A DNA stretch of 64,000 nt, from contig CAVXCI010000001.1 in NCBI GenBank assembly GCA_963760285.1, forward strand, positions 1,612,001-1,676,000, in the 5' to 3' direction. The notes below the pieces were generated by a model. The model was not told where the DNA came from and made no database searches. It was given only the letters and a program-made list of their open reading frames with translations. A program made the translations under genes and the position numbers. Origin of the DNA: PALSA-278 sp963760285. GTDB lineage: Bacteria; Acidobacteriota; Terriglobia; Acidiferrales; UBA7541. Positions 37,574 through 46,537 of the stretch are shown in pieces (within the stretch, counting starts at the first letter, position 1; each line of letters begins with the position of its first letter).

Positions 37574-39848
37574 TTACGCTCCTATTGGCAACGCCAGCGC
37601 GGGAACGGCCTGCGCCGCCGCTCCTTCCGGTATCACTTCCACAATGGCGTTGTAATCGGGCACGCCGCTGGGGTCCAGACAACCGGCCGGAACAGCACGT
37701 TCGCCTCTGGCCAGTGACCCTGCAACGAGCCGGGTTTGATCCGCCCGATGGCCGCGCGCCCAGGGATTCTCCGCAGTCGTTCCGTAACAGAATGGCATCG
37801 CCGTCGCGCAACTCCCAGCCGGCCGCATCTTCCGCGAAATCAGAATGTCGTCCCGCCGCGCCCCATCAGTGGATCGGTGTCGGCCACACCATGCTATTGA
37901 ACTGTTTCCCTCGCCGCGTGGAGAGAAACAATCCTCGGGCACCTGCTCCTCGGGCAGTTCCACCGCCGAAAAGTGCGCCTTTCCGTCGGGCGTTGGGAAG
38001 CGGTCCGCCAGCAGGCGCGGCCCGCCATACTGGAACTGGTCGCCTTCTTCGTGAGCGGGAGATCCCTCGATAGGGGCCGCACAGCCGGTCGATTTCGTTG
38101 CGAATGTCCTGCGTGTCGCTCCACGGAAAGGCCGTGCGGGCGCCGCCCGGATACCGCCCTGGCCACCAGAACGGGAATCTCCCATTCATCGCGCGCCTCG
38201 CCTGGACGCGGACCGGGAATTTCCGGGCTGTAAACGATGCGGCGCTCCGTAGTGGTTTCGGTTCCCCCGCCGCGTTGTTCGTAACGCGTTCGAGTGGGCA
38301 GCAGAATCACCGTGCCCGCCGGTTCCACGAACATGGATGGGCTGGCCACAATATCCTGATGGATGCGCACCGGCAGCTTGCCCAGCGCGCGCTCCACGCG
38401 TTCTGGTTCCGGCAGCGTTCGCGCGAAGTCGCCTCCGCTTTGCCACATCGCGTCCAGTTCGCCGCGCTCGGCGGCCAGCACCATCTGCGCCGCGCCCATC
38501 CCTTTCCACACCGGCGGCATGAAACCCCAGGCGTCGGCTTCGCCCAGAGTCCGGGCGTTCTCCTCCGAAACAGAACGGCCCATCATGTAGGCGCCCGGCT
38601 GCGCGCCCATTTCCGCGCCACCCTGCACGCCGCTGTGACCGCGAATGGGCATCAGGCCCGTGTGCGGACGCCCCATATTGCCGCGCATCAGTTGCAGATT
38701 CACCATCGCCCGCACGTTGTCGGTGCCGTAACGATGCTGGGTAATGCCCATGCTCCACACCACGATGGCTGGCGCGCTTTGCCGAACGCATCGGCAAATC
38801 GAAGCATGTCCGTGCTGGACAGCCCAGAGCTTTGTTCCAGCTCCAGCCAGCTCGTACCCGCAGACGCGCGGCGAACTCCTCCCATCCTGTGGTCCGCGCG
38901 TCGATGAAATCGTGGTCCACCGGTCGTCTCCAGCAGATGTTTCATCACGCCATAGAAGAATGCCGTGTCGCCCCCGGCGCGAACCTGAAAAAATTCGTCG
39001 GCAATGCGCGAGCCAAACAGCGCGCTCTCGGTCACCGAAGGAACCCAGTAGCGCTCCAGCCCCGGCTCGATATACGGGTTCACCACGAAGACCTTCGTCC
39101 CGGCCTTCTTCGCGTAGTAATGTACTTCGTCGCCACCGGCTGGTTGTTGGCGATGTTCTGCCCACCAGAACAATCAGGTCGCTGCCAATCCAGTCGGAAT
39201 AGGAGCAGGTGGTGGCCGCGCAGTCCCACCGTCGCATTCAGCGCCGCCGTGCTGGGCGCATGGCAGATGCGTGCGCTGGTATCGACATGGTTGGTGCCGA
39301 AGAACCGCGCCACTTTCTGATGCGCGTAGTACGCTTCGTTGGTTAACCCGCGCGAAGTCACAACCAGGCGAGGCGGCTGCGGATCGAGCCCGCCAGCCGC
39401 TGGCCGCCACTTCGATAGCCTCGTCCCAGGACACCCGCCGGAAGCCTCTTTCGCCTTTGCGCCGGATCATGGGATACGGCCAGCCGCCCGAGTTTGCGCA
39501 ATTGCTTCCGGTAAACCCGCGAACGGTGGCGATATTCTCCAGAATGCGGCGTCCATGGCCGGCATGGTGTTCAGCCGCAGCAACTGCAGCCGCAGATTGC
39601 ACAGATGGATGCCTTCCATGGTCCAGTCGTGCATGCCGCTAAGTTCCCAGCGCGCACCCATCGCAGCAGCCATCGCTCAGGATGCGCCACGCATATCCCA
39701 GATTGTCGCGGTTCTCCCAGACCGTGCGGAAAATGTCTTTGTAGGCGTTGGGATGTTGCTTGTGCAGTCCGTAGGGGACCAGGCTCACCCATTTGGCCCG
39801 ATCCTTTTTCTTCGCTTCGGAGTTTGCGTTGGCCGGTTTCCTGGACAA
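37574..39848 (-). CDS. FdhF/YdeP family molybdopterin oxidoreductase, heavily frameshifted
   Basis: This is a formate-dehydrogenase-like molybdoenzyme of the FdhF/YdeP group. The N-terminus reads KWVSLVPYGLHKQHPNAYKD and RILSDGCCDGCALGT, a Cys-x2-Cys typical of this group in place of a full 4Fe-4S motif. Later text reads VRGFTGSNCANSGGWPYPMI, FYGVMKHLLET, MGITQHRYGTDNVRAMVNLQ, MRGNMGRPHTGLMPIRGHSG, MMGRSVSEENARTL and WQSGGDFARTLPEPERVERA. The MoCo-binding C-terminus is GRIKPGSLQGHWPEANVLF. Six or more frame changes split it, and the longest intact piece spans about 38,000-38,700. About 755 residues in total. The physiological substrate in this family is not settled. Confidence 0.82.
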
Positions 39849-40172
39849 GCCTCGCCCCCAGGCTTTTCATTCTACGCCCCGCCGGGAATCCGGCGGCGCG
39901 GGAATGTGGCCCCGCACGAGAATTTGCCTTCACATCCGCGACAAGGAGAAAGAGCCCGCTCTGTACGGGGGTCGCCAGAGCGGGCCCGGTGGGGTTTTTA
40001 GGCGGGAACCTGTCGAAGGCCCTGTTTCTTTTTTCTCCAGCCTTCGACGTCCAAACTATGTGGCAATTGTTGGGGAAATATGACAACCGTGTGAGAAATT
40101 GCTAGCGATTGGCCGCTCGCGCCGCCGCGGATTTACGTCTCATCGGCGCGGCTTTGCCGCTAGTCTTTCGCA
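39849..40172 (-). terminator. Intergenic stretch with a strong hairpin at 39954-39985
   Basis: This 324-base gap separates the methyltransferase stop from the molybdoenzyme start on the minus strand. It holds one clear inverted repeat, GCCCGCTCT (39954-39962) and AGAGCGGGC (39977-39985), a perfect 9-bp stem with a 14-base loop. On the minus strand the stem is followed by TCTTTCTCCTT, a T-rich but broken tract, so it fits a moderate terminator for the methyltransferase gene. On the plus strand it is followed by a GTTTTTA run about 10 bases on. The remainder of the stretch shows no gene. Confidence 0.5.
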
Positions 40173-40955
40173 TCAACGCGGAATTCTCAGCATGCGTCCC
40201 CAGCTGGCCACAACGCTTAGCGTGGTTGTCCAGTAGCCGGGATCGGCATACAAGGCTTCGAACTGCATGATCTGCGCATCCGTGATGTTGCCGGACTCCA
40301 CGAGCTTCGGCCGCAGTTCCCGAATGGTCCGCACCCAGTAATCGGCCCAGGGCGACTGTCCGTTAAACAAGGCCGTCCGGCCTTCCGCGCCCACGGCTTC
40401 CAGTCCCGCACCGGCCAGCATTCCCGGCATTTTTCTTCCGATGAAGTAATCAATCCCCACCGTCTTTGACCAGTTCAGCCACCCTTGCCAGAATTCGTGC
40501 ATGGATTCCGGCTCTGCCACTGTCGCCGGCAGCATATCCGGCTCGATGGAAAGCAGTACGCCTCCGGGTTTCAACGCCGCCGCCATTCGTCGCACCGCCT
40601 TTTCAGGCGCCGCCAGATGATGCAGTATCGCCCGCGCCGTCACCAGGTCGTACGCGCCTTCTTCCACAGGGTCTTCCAGAATGTTGACCTGCCGGACTTC
40701 CAGATTCGGCATTTTCAAGCCGGCCACATATTTCAAGTCAATGTCGGTGGCCACCGCCAAGCCGTCCGGACCCACCTTCCCCGCCAGCCATTGCGAAATG
40801 GACCCGTTCCCGCATCCGATTTCCAGGCACCGCCATCCCGGCCGCAGTCCCAATTTCTCGATGCAGCTCCGGTGCATCGGGTCTAGCAGTTCAGACATCA
40901 GAGCCAGCCGCTGCTGCTCTCCCTCCAGGTCATGCGGCAAAATGTAGTTAGCCAT
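40173..40955 (-). CDS. Class I SAM-dependent methyltransferase
   Basis: This 260-residue protein is a class I methyltransferase. Motif I is RCLEIGCGNGSISQWLA, motif II is the acidic AVATDIDLKYV, then VRQVNILEDPVEEGAYDLV, TARAILHHLAAPEKAVRRMA and ALKPGGVLLSIEPDML. The cap and C-terminal region (FWQGWLNWSKTVGIDYFIGR) is typical of small-molecule methyltransferases similar to UbiE-type enzymes. The frame is intact and a GAGGAA sequence precedes the ATG. The substrate is unknown. It stands alone on the minus strand, divergent from the CHAD-HD gene across a 281-base gap without a recognisable gene. Confidence 0.85.
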   Translation of the reverse strand: MANYILPHDLEGEQQRLALMSELLDPMHRSCIEKLGLRPGWRCLEIGCGNGSISQWLAGKVGPDGLAVATDIDLKYVAGLKMPNLEVRQVNILEDPVEEGAYDLVTARAILHHLAAPEKAVRRMAAALKPGGVLLSIEPDMLPATVAEPESMHEFWQGWLNWSKTVGIDYFIGRKMPGMLAGAGLEAVGAEGRTALFNGQSPWADYWVRTIRELRPKLVESGNITDAQIMQFEALYADPGYWTTTLSVVASWGRMLRIPR

Positions 40956-41236
40956 GGATCAAATGTTCCTCGCGCCCTCCGCGCATGGAGAATAATATAA
41001 ACAGCGGTTCCGCGCGCGTGGTTTTTGTTCCCGTCGCCGCTTCTTTCCTCACCCGCGCGTGAATTGGTTCTATCGCGCTCCGCGTGATATGGTGAAGACT
41101 AGGCGCGGGGATTGAGAAGATTGGTCCAGCCGCTGACGCCCGCAAGCAGGTTCCCGTTGTTTTCCACAGGCCCTTGTTTGAATTTCCGGGATTAGGTGTA
41201 GAATCGCGCCTTTCCCAAACCAGTTATCTTGCAACC

Positions 41237-42736
41237 ATGTACAACGGCACGCTCAGGGAATTCTCGAGGAAACGTTCTCCCACCGGACTGCTCCGCTGGA
41301 TGAAGCGCGTGGTGAAGGAGTGCGGCCGCGTCCAGCGCGACTGGGACGCCGATGCCGTCCACGATCTCCGCGTCGCTCTTCGCCGCTGCCGTTCCATGGC
41401 TGACAGCGTTCGCCAGGTGGACTCCGACCGCTCCTGGCGCCGCATGAAGCGCAGTGCGCGTGATCTCTTCCGCGCGCTGGGCGCATTGCGCGATACCCAG
41501 GTCCTCGAGGACTGGTCGCGCAAACTGGCGCCGGCCGAAGACCCCGTCCGCGAACGCCTTCTGGCGCGCCTGGCCACTCTGGAGACGCTCCGCCGCCAGG
41601 AAGCCGAAGAAGCTCTCGACCAATTTGACCGCAAGGAATGGCGCCACATGTCCGCGAACTTGGCCGCGCGCGCCCGCCGCATCACGCCGGATGGTCTTGT
41701 CGCCCAGCACATCGCCCTGGAACGCTGGCGGGAAGCCAGCCTCCTCCACGAACGCGCCCGCCGCGCGCGCAGCCGCGTGGCCTGGCATCGCGTGCGCATC
41801 GGACTGAAGCGCTTCCGCTATACCGCCGAAAATTTCCTTCCTCGCCACTATCAGGATTGGGCCCCCGGATTGAAGCGCGTCCAGGACCTTCTCGGCGAAG
41901 TGCATGATCTCGACATGCTGCGCATCCTCCTTCGCGCCGTCCGCCGCGAAGTTACCTCCGAGGATTGGTCGCGCTGGGACGAAAGAATCAACCACGAGCG
42001 CCGCGAGCGCCTCGACGAATACCGCCGCCTCACCAGCGGTCCGGTATCGCTCTTTGAAGTCTGGCGCGCCGGTTTGCCGCGCGGCCATCGCCAGGAGTCC
42101 GCCGCCATGGCCCGTTTCGCTCTTTGGGCGTCCTTCCTGGATCCGGACCCGCGCCACGCCCATCATGTTGCGGAACTCTCTCTCCAGATTTTTGACGGGC
42201 TGGTGGAAGCCCGCGTCCACGAATTTTTCCGCGAAGCCCGCGCCCGGCGCATTTTGCAGGCCGCCGCGCTTCTCCATGACGTGGGCCGTTCCGAAGCCGA
42301 CCGCGGCCATCACAAGAATTCCTATCGCCTCATTCGCGATCTCCAGCCGCCGCTCGGCTGGACCGCCGACGACATGCGCTGGGTGGCTTTGGTGGCCCGT
42401 TATCATCGCGGCGCCGAACCGCGCGACACCCACGAAGGTTTCGCCTCCCTCGGGCTCGCCGAACAGCAGGGCCTGCTCTGGCTCGCCGCCATTCTCCGTT
42501 TCGCCGACGGCCTCGATAGCGAGCGCGACGGCCGCATCTCCCGCATTCGCGTTGACGTTGCTCCCGAAGCGCTTCTGATGCGCGCCCGCGGCTACGTCCA
42601 CGATCTTTTTTCCGCCTCTCACATGGCCGAACGCAAGCATCTGCTGGAATCCGTGGCCCGCCGCCCCGTGGTCGTTCGCACCGAGGAGCCGCAGCCGGCG
42701 AACCTCCTCCAGATGCGCGCCTCTCTCGCGTCCTGA
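41237..42736 (+). CDS. CHAD domain fused to an HD domain
   Basis: The 499-residue protein combines an N-terminal CHAD domain (about residues 10-270), a histidine- and arginine-rich helical fold that binds inorganic polyphosphate, with a C-terminal HD domain (about 300-470). CHAD features are AVHDLRVALRRCRSMADSVR, FRALGALRDTQVLEDW, RVAWHRVRIGLKRFRYTAEN and DLLGEVHDLDMLRILL. HD features are HAHHVAELSLQIFDGLVEAR, AAALLHDVGRSEADRGHHK, and WVALVARYHRGAEP with LRFADGLDSERDG, very like the C-terminal part of Ppx/GppA exopolyphosphatases. The actin-like Ppx catalytic domain is absent. The ATG at 41237 is chosen over an in-frame TTG at 41174. A TAGAAT -10-like box lies at 41199. Confidence 0.88.
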   Translation: MYNGTLREFSRKRSPTGLLRWMKRVVKECGRVQRDWDADAVHDLRVALRRCRSMADSVRQVDSDRSWRRMKRSARDLFRALGALRDTQVLEDWSRKLAPAEDPVRERLLARLATLETLRRQEAEEALDQFDRKEWRHMSANLAARARRITPDGLVAQHIALERWREASLLHERARRARSRVAWHRVRIGLKRFRYTAENFLPRHYQDWAPGLKRVQDLLGEVHDLDMLRILLRAVRREVTSEDWSRWDERINHERRERLDEYRRLTSGPVSLFEVWRAGLPRGHRQESAAMARFALWASFLDPDPRHAHHVAELSLQIFDGLVEARVHEFFREARARRILQAAALLHDVGRSEADRGHHKNSYRLIRDLQPPLGWTADDMRWVALVARYHRGAEPRDTHEGFASLGLAEQQGLLWLAAILRFADGLDSERDGRISRIRVDVAPEALLMRARGYVHDLFSASHMAERKHLLESVARRPVVVRTEEPQPANLLQMRASLAS

Positions 42737-42842
42737 TTCATTCCGCAATTTCGCGCCGCGCCATCCTCATTGATTCAAAGAGTGCGACACGAACCGCACA
42801 CAACAGGGGGATACGGATTGTTATTGCAGGGAGCTGCGAAGT

Positions 42843-43341
42843 CTAATTCTTCAGTTTTCGCAGCATGCGCGGCGTGGCCAGCCACAGCAGTTTGCTTCGC
42901 AGCGGCGCGAAGCGCGTGATTTCCAGGCAGGCGACTCCCGCTTTTTTCAGTTCCGTGGCCGGTTCTTCCAGTCCCATCGCCATCATCAGCGCCAGATCCA
43001 GCTGCGGCGCATGTCCGAAGCACATCACTTCCTTCGCGCGGATGCGTGAAAGTTCGCGGAACAGCGCCGTGGGGTCGCCCGAAGGCAGCAGCGTTTCCGA
43101 CCGCCGCAGTTTGTCGCGCGAAAATCCCAGAATTTCGCAGGCAATTTCCGCCGTTTGCGCGGCGCGCAGAAATGGACTGGTCGAGCATGGCTTCCGGCTC
43201 CGCGCCCAGTTCGCGCAGTCCCCGTATCACCGCGCGCGTCTTCTCCATCCCTTTGGGAGTCAACGGACGTTCCGGATCGGCGGGCGCGGCGGGATGCGCG
43301 CGGCTGACCGCTGCGCCGTGGCGAATCAGATAAACGATCAT
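42843..43341 (-). CDS. sixA: SixA-type phosphohistidine phosphatase, one frameshift
   Basis: SixA-like enzymes are histidine phosphatases that act on phosphohistidine or small phosphorylated compounds. The text begins MIVYLIRHGAAVS with the RHG motif. ERPLTPKGMEKTRAVIRGLR follows, then after a frame change near 43180 LRAAQTAEIACEILG, FRELSRIRAKEVMCFGHAPQ with the second catalytic His, and ELKKAGVACLEITRF. The stop at 42843 ends RMLRKLKN. About 165 residues, normal for the family. It lies 7 bases after the ppx gene and is probably cotranscribed. A 106-base gap separates it from the convergent CHAD-HD gene. Confidence 0.88.
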
Positions 43342-43348
43342 GGTGTAT

Positions 43349-44908
43349 TTACGCCACCCTTTCCTTCAACTGCGCGCGCCGGAAGATGGCTTTGCGGTCG
43401 AACTCTTTTTCACAGCAGCATGGCGCGCCGCTGCAAGCCCATCAGATTCAAAGTGGTTCCCGGCCGCGGCTGAATGCGAAATACCACGTTTTGCCGGTCA
43501 ATGGCAACCTGTATGCTCGTCACGCCCGCCGCGTGGCCGTTGTCCAGCTTTTCCGCCAGACGCAAAATGGCCGCAAGGATGCGCACCTCCGCCGCCGGCC
43601 GCTGTCCATATAATGATAGTCGCGGTGATCCTGCCGTGGATCCGATTTCCCGTTATGATAGCGGACCAGGCAGGCGACCACGTCGCGCTGCCAGCCCTGC
43701 AAGCCCGGAATTTCGCCGTACCGCACCAGATACTCCCCGTGCCGGTGGTGCGATTTCCGGCTGACGAAACTTCCCACGTCATGCAGCACCGCCGCCACTT
43801 CCAGCAGCACGCGCATCTCCGCGCCCATGCGGTGCAGCGGCCTCAGCTGGTCAAACAGTGACGCCGCAATCCGGCAAACTTCCGCTCCGTGCCGCGCGTC
43901 GTAACCTGCCTTGCGCGCAAACCACTCCGCGCCCGCCAGCAGAACACGTTGCTGCTTCCGTTCCTGCTCCGACAGCCGCACCGGACCGAAATGCTCCGCC
44001 ACCAGTTCGCGCAGCACTCCTTCGCGCACGCCCACGCCCGGCACCAGCAGCGACCGATGCCCCAGCCATTCGCACAGCGTGGAAATCACGATTGCCGCGA
44101 TACCCATCACCTCCGCGCGATCCCGCCGCACGCCGAAGGCCTTCATTCGTCCGGGAACGTCCCGCGAAAGAATGTTCCACATCCGCTCGCGCATCAACGC
44201 CACGTTCAGAACCGGAATGCCGCGAAATCTCGGCCCCGGCGCGAATTGCCACAGCGCGTCCACGTTTCCTCCGCAGGCCACCGCTGGCGCGCCCGCATGT
44301 TTACGCGCATGGGGCAGGGAAGTGCGCAACAGCGCCAGCACGTGCTGCCTCAGCTGCGTGAACGTGTCTTCGCTCACCGCGCCGTCCACGCGGTGGGTGT
44401 CCATCAACCGCACCGTGCCCAGCGGCAGCGCCACGCTGCGCTCGATTTCGTGGCCGTTCAGGAAATTTAACTCCAGGCTGCCGCCGCCCAGATCGAAAAT
44501 CAGCCGCGGCGAAACAGTTTCTCCCAGCGCCGCGCGTACCGCCTCGCGCACCAGACCCGCTTCCTCCGCGCTGCTGATCACTTCCAGATCAATTCCCGAC
44601 TTTTCGCGGATGCGCTCAATCAGCCGCCGCCCGTTCCGCGCTTCCCGTGCCGCCGCCGTGCCCACCGCCCGCCATGCCGTCACCCCGTAACGGTCCATCT
44701 GACGCCGGAACTCCCGGAACGCCCGCACCGCCCGCGCCATGGTCTCCTCGTCCATGCGCCCGCGCGTGAACACGTTGTGCCCCAGGCGCACCGCCGCGCG
44801 TTCCGCGTGCAGCTCTTCAATTTTTTCGAGTGAGGAAGCGCGGGCAATCACCAGCCGGATGGCGTTCGATCCGGCGTCCATGGCCGCGAAGTGTACCGGT
44901 GCGGGCAA
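43349..44908 (-). CDS. ppx: Ppx/GppA exopolyphosphatase family protein, frameshifted near the end
   Basis: Ppx/GppA enzymes hydrolyse terminal phosphates from polyphosphate or convert pppGpp to ppGpp. The actin-like catalytic domain shows FAAMDAGSNAIRLVIA, AVGTAAAREARNG, EVISSAEEAGLVREAVR, LIFDLGGGSLELNFLNGHEI and VALPLGTVRLMDTH. The HD-like C-terminal part reads LLEVAAVLHDVGSFVSRKSH and VACLVRYHNGKSDP, then after a frame change near 43605 ILAAILRLAEKLDNGHA. A second change near 43410 leads to EFDRKAIFRRAQLKERVA and a stop at 43349. About 519 residues. It follows the kinase-like gene by 3 bases and precedes sixA. Confidence 0.9.
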
Positions 44909-44911
44909 ATC

Positions 44912-45718
44912 TTATCGCCACAAATGGGCGAGCGCGTGTGACGGTTCGTACCGCGTATTGCGTATTCCCAGATGTCCGGCGATGCGCGTCCGCAAATCCC
45001 GGTTCACCGCCGGAATATTGCGCTCGCCGTCAATTTCGATGAATCCGTGGCGTTCCGAAAGCTGTTCAAATTCTTTCCGCACCAGCAATTGATAGCGCAC
45101 AAACGACTGGTACAAATCATTCGACAGGGACATATCCCGTCCCGCTTCCCAATAGCTGATGGAATGCGTTTTCTTGAACTCGCGGTCGAAAGCCGCCTGC
45201 GGCCCCACCGTCAGCCAGAAGGTCAAATCCGGCCGCAGCGCCAGCTCGTAAATCCCGTGGAGGTAATCCCGCCGCATCCCGCGCACCGCCGCCCGCGCGA
45301 TCAGCGTGAAAATATAGCGGTCCGCCAGGACGATCAGCCCCGACCGCAGCGCCGGCAGAATCCGCCGCTCCAGCTGGTCGTAAAAATCCGTGCAGTACAT
45401 CAGCGCCAGCGTCAGCCGCGTCACAGAATTTTCCGCCATCAGCGCGTCAATGTCTTCCGCCACCAGATAGGACCGCCGCAGCCCCATGGTCTCCACGGCG
45501 AACCCTTCCGATTCCAGCCACTCTTTCAGCAGCGTAATCTGTGTGGACCGCCCGGAGCCGTCCGTCCCTTCAATCACAAACAGGCTCCCGCCCAAATCCT
45601 CTTCCCGCACGCCCGGCAGCGCCGACCCGAAAAACCGCGAGGCAATCGCCTCGGCTTTTTTACCGCCGCTCTTCCGTCCGCTGCCCGGCCCCTTGGCGCG
45701 CGCGCCTTCCTTCTTCAT
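44912..45718 (-). CDS. Thymidylate kinase-like P-loop protein with an altered Walker A
   Basis: This 268-residue protein has the thymidylate kinase fold. After a basic N-terminal extension of about 43 residues comes SLFVIEGTDGSGRSTQITLL, where the usual P-loop lysine (GKST) is an arginine (GRST). LALMYCTDFYDQLERRILPA and LIVLADRYIFTLIARAAVRG follow, with the DRY motif kept, then LRPDLTFWLTVGP. It ends in a C-terminal part found in its neighbour too (DMSLSNDLYQSFVRYQLLVR). Its start overlaps the stop of the second kinase-like gene as ATGA. The lysine change suggests altered or lost catalysis. The polyphosphate-linked neighbours (ppx, sixA, CHAD-HD) suggest a job outside dTTP synthesis. Confidence 0.78.
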   Translation of the reverse strand: MKKEGARAKGPGSGRKSGGKKAEAIASRFFGSALPGVREEDLGGSLFVIEGTDGSGRSTQITLLKEWLESEGFAVETMGLRRSYLVAEDIDALMAENSVTRLTLALMYCTDFYDQLERRILPALRSGLIVLADRYIFTLIARAAVRGMRRDYLHGIYELALRPDLTFWLTVGPQAAFDREFKKTHSISYWEAGRDMSLSNDLYQSFVRYQLLVRKEFEQLSERHGFIEIDGERNIPAVNRDLRTRIAGHLGIRNTRYEPSHALAHLWR

Positions 45719-46468
45719 GCCGAACTCCCCGGCGCAAACCGCGCCAGATCAATGCGCGCTTCCACGATTTCCCGCATCTGCTTCTGCAATTTATCCACCT
45801 GCAACGTGCCGTCCATCAGCACGAAATGATCGGACTGCACCATCTGGTCGTAGTTATTCAGGATGCGCTCCTGAAAGATGCGGAAACTTTCCGCGCGGTC
45901 CAGCGATAGTCCCAGGTCCATGCCTGCTTCGTAGTATTTCAGCTTGGGGCGTCCGGCGATGATGCGGTTCACCGCCACGTCCAGCGGCGCGCGAAAGTAG
46001 AAGGTGATGTCCGGAATGGGAGCGAAGCTGTAGAGGTTCCGAAGCCAGTGTGGAGCGCACACCGCGGGCCGCGTCGCGCGCAAACGCCGTGTATATATAG
46101 CGGTCCGCCAGCACCAGGTATCCGCCGTGCAGCAGCGGAAGGATCTGCCGCTCGCAGCGGTCCGCGAAGTCCGCGGAATGCAGCAGCGAGAATGTCGTCG
46201 GCGTCAGCAGACGCCGCTGTTTTCCGCGTTTCGTCGCCGATTTCACCAGCGGCGACGAATTCCACTCCGTAAAATGCAGCCGGTAGCCGCCAATTTCCAG
46301 CCACCGTTTCAACAGGTAGAGCTGCGTGCTTTTTCCCGAGCCGTCCGTGCCTTCCACCACCACCAGCGCCCCGGGATATTCCCGCCGCGCCGGCCTGAAT
46401 CCGCTCTCCGCTGGCCCCGCCGCCGTGGAGTTCTTTTCTTCTGCTGGCATCCCCGCCTCTTTCAGCAA
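45715..46468 (-). CDS. Thymidylate kinase-like P-loop protein, one frameshift
   Basis: This is the paralogue of the preceding protein, with an intact P-loop: ALVVVEGTDGSGKSTQLYLL. It continues with KRWLEIGGYRLHFTEWNSSP, LLTPTTFSLLHSADFADRCE, ILPLLHGGYLVLADRYIYTA and FARDAARG. After a frame change near 46040 it reads LRNLYSFAPIPDITFYFRAP, VAVNRIIAGRPKLKYYEAGM, LSLDRAESFRIFQERIL and FVLMDGTLQVDKLQKQM. About 250 residues. A lid with a clear dTMP kinase identity is not evident. It begins the minus-strand set kinase-kinase-ppx-sixA and diverges from the propeller gene at 46538. An ATG at 46450 is an alternative start. Confidence 0.78.
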
Positions 46469-46537
46469 TCAGGGCAGATTATACGGAAGGTTGCGCCCAT
46501 ATGCGTTAATATTCTGTGAATTCGCGGGGGACTGCAA

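Noticed and set aside
37574..39848. Selenocysteine or programmed frameshifting as the reason for breaks in the molybdoenzyme
   Set aside because: The breaks are many, in different directions, and shared with unrelated neighbouring genes, so a local sequence-quality cause is simpler. No SECIS-like structure was noticed.
41192..42748. A 518-codon open frame on the minus strand opposite the CHAD-HD gene
   Set aside because: It mirrors the plus-strand gene, whose product has clear CHAD and HD motifs. High GC content produces long antisense frames and this one has no recognisable domain.
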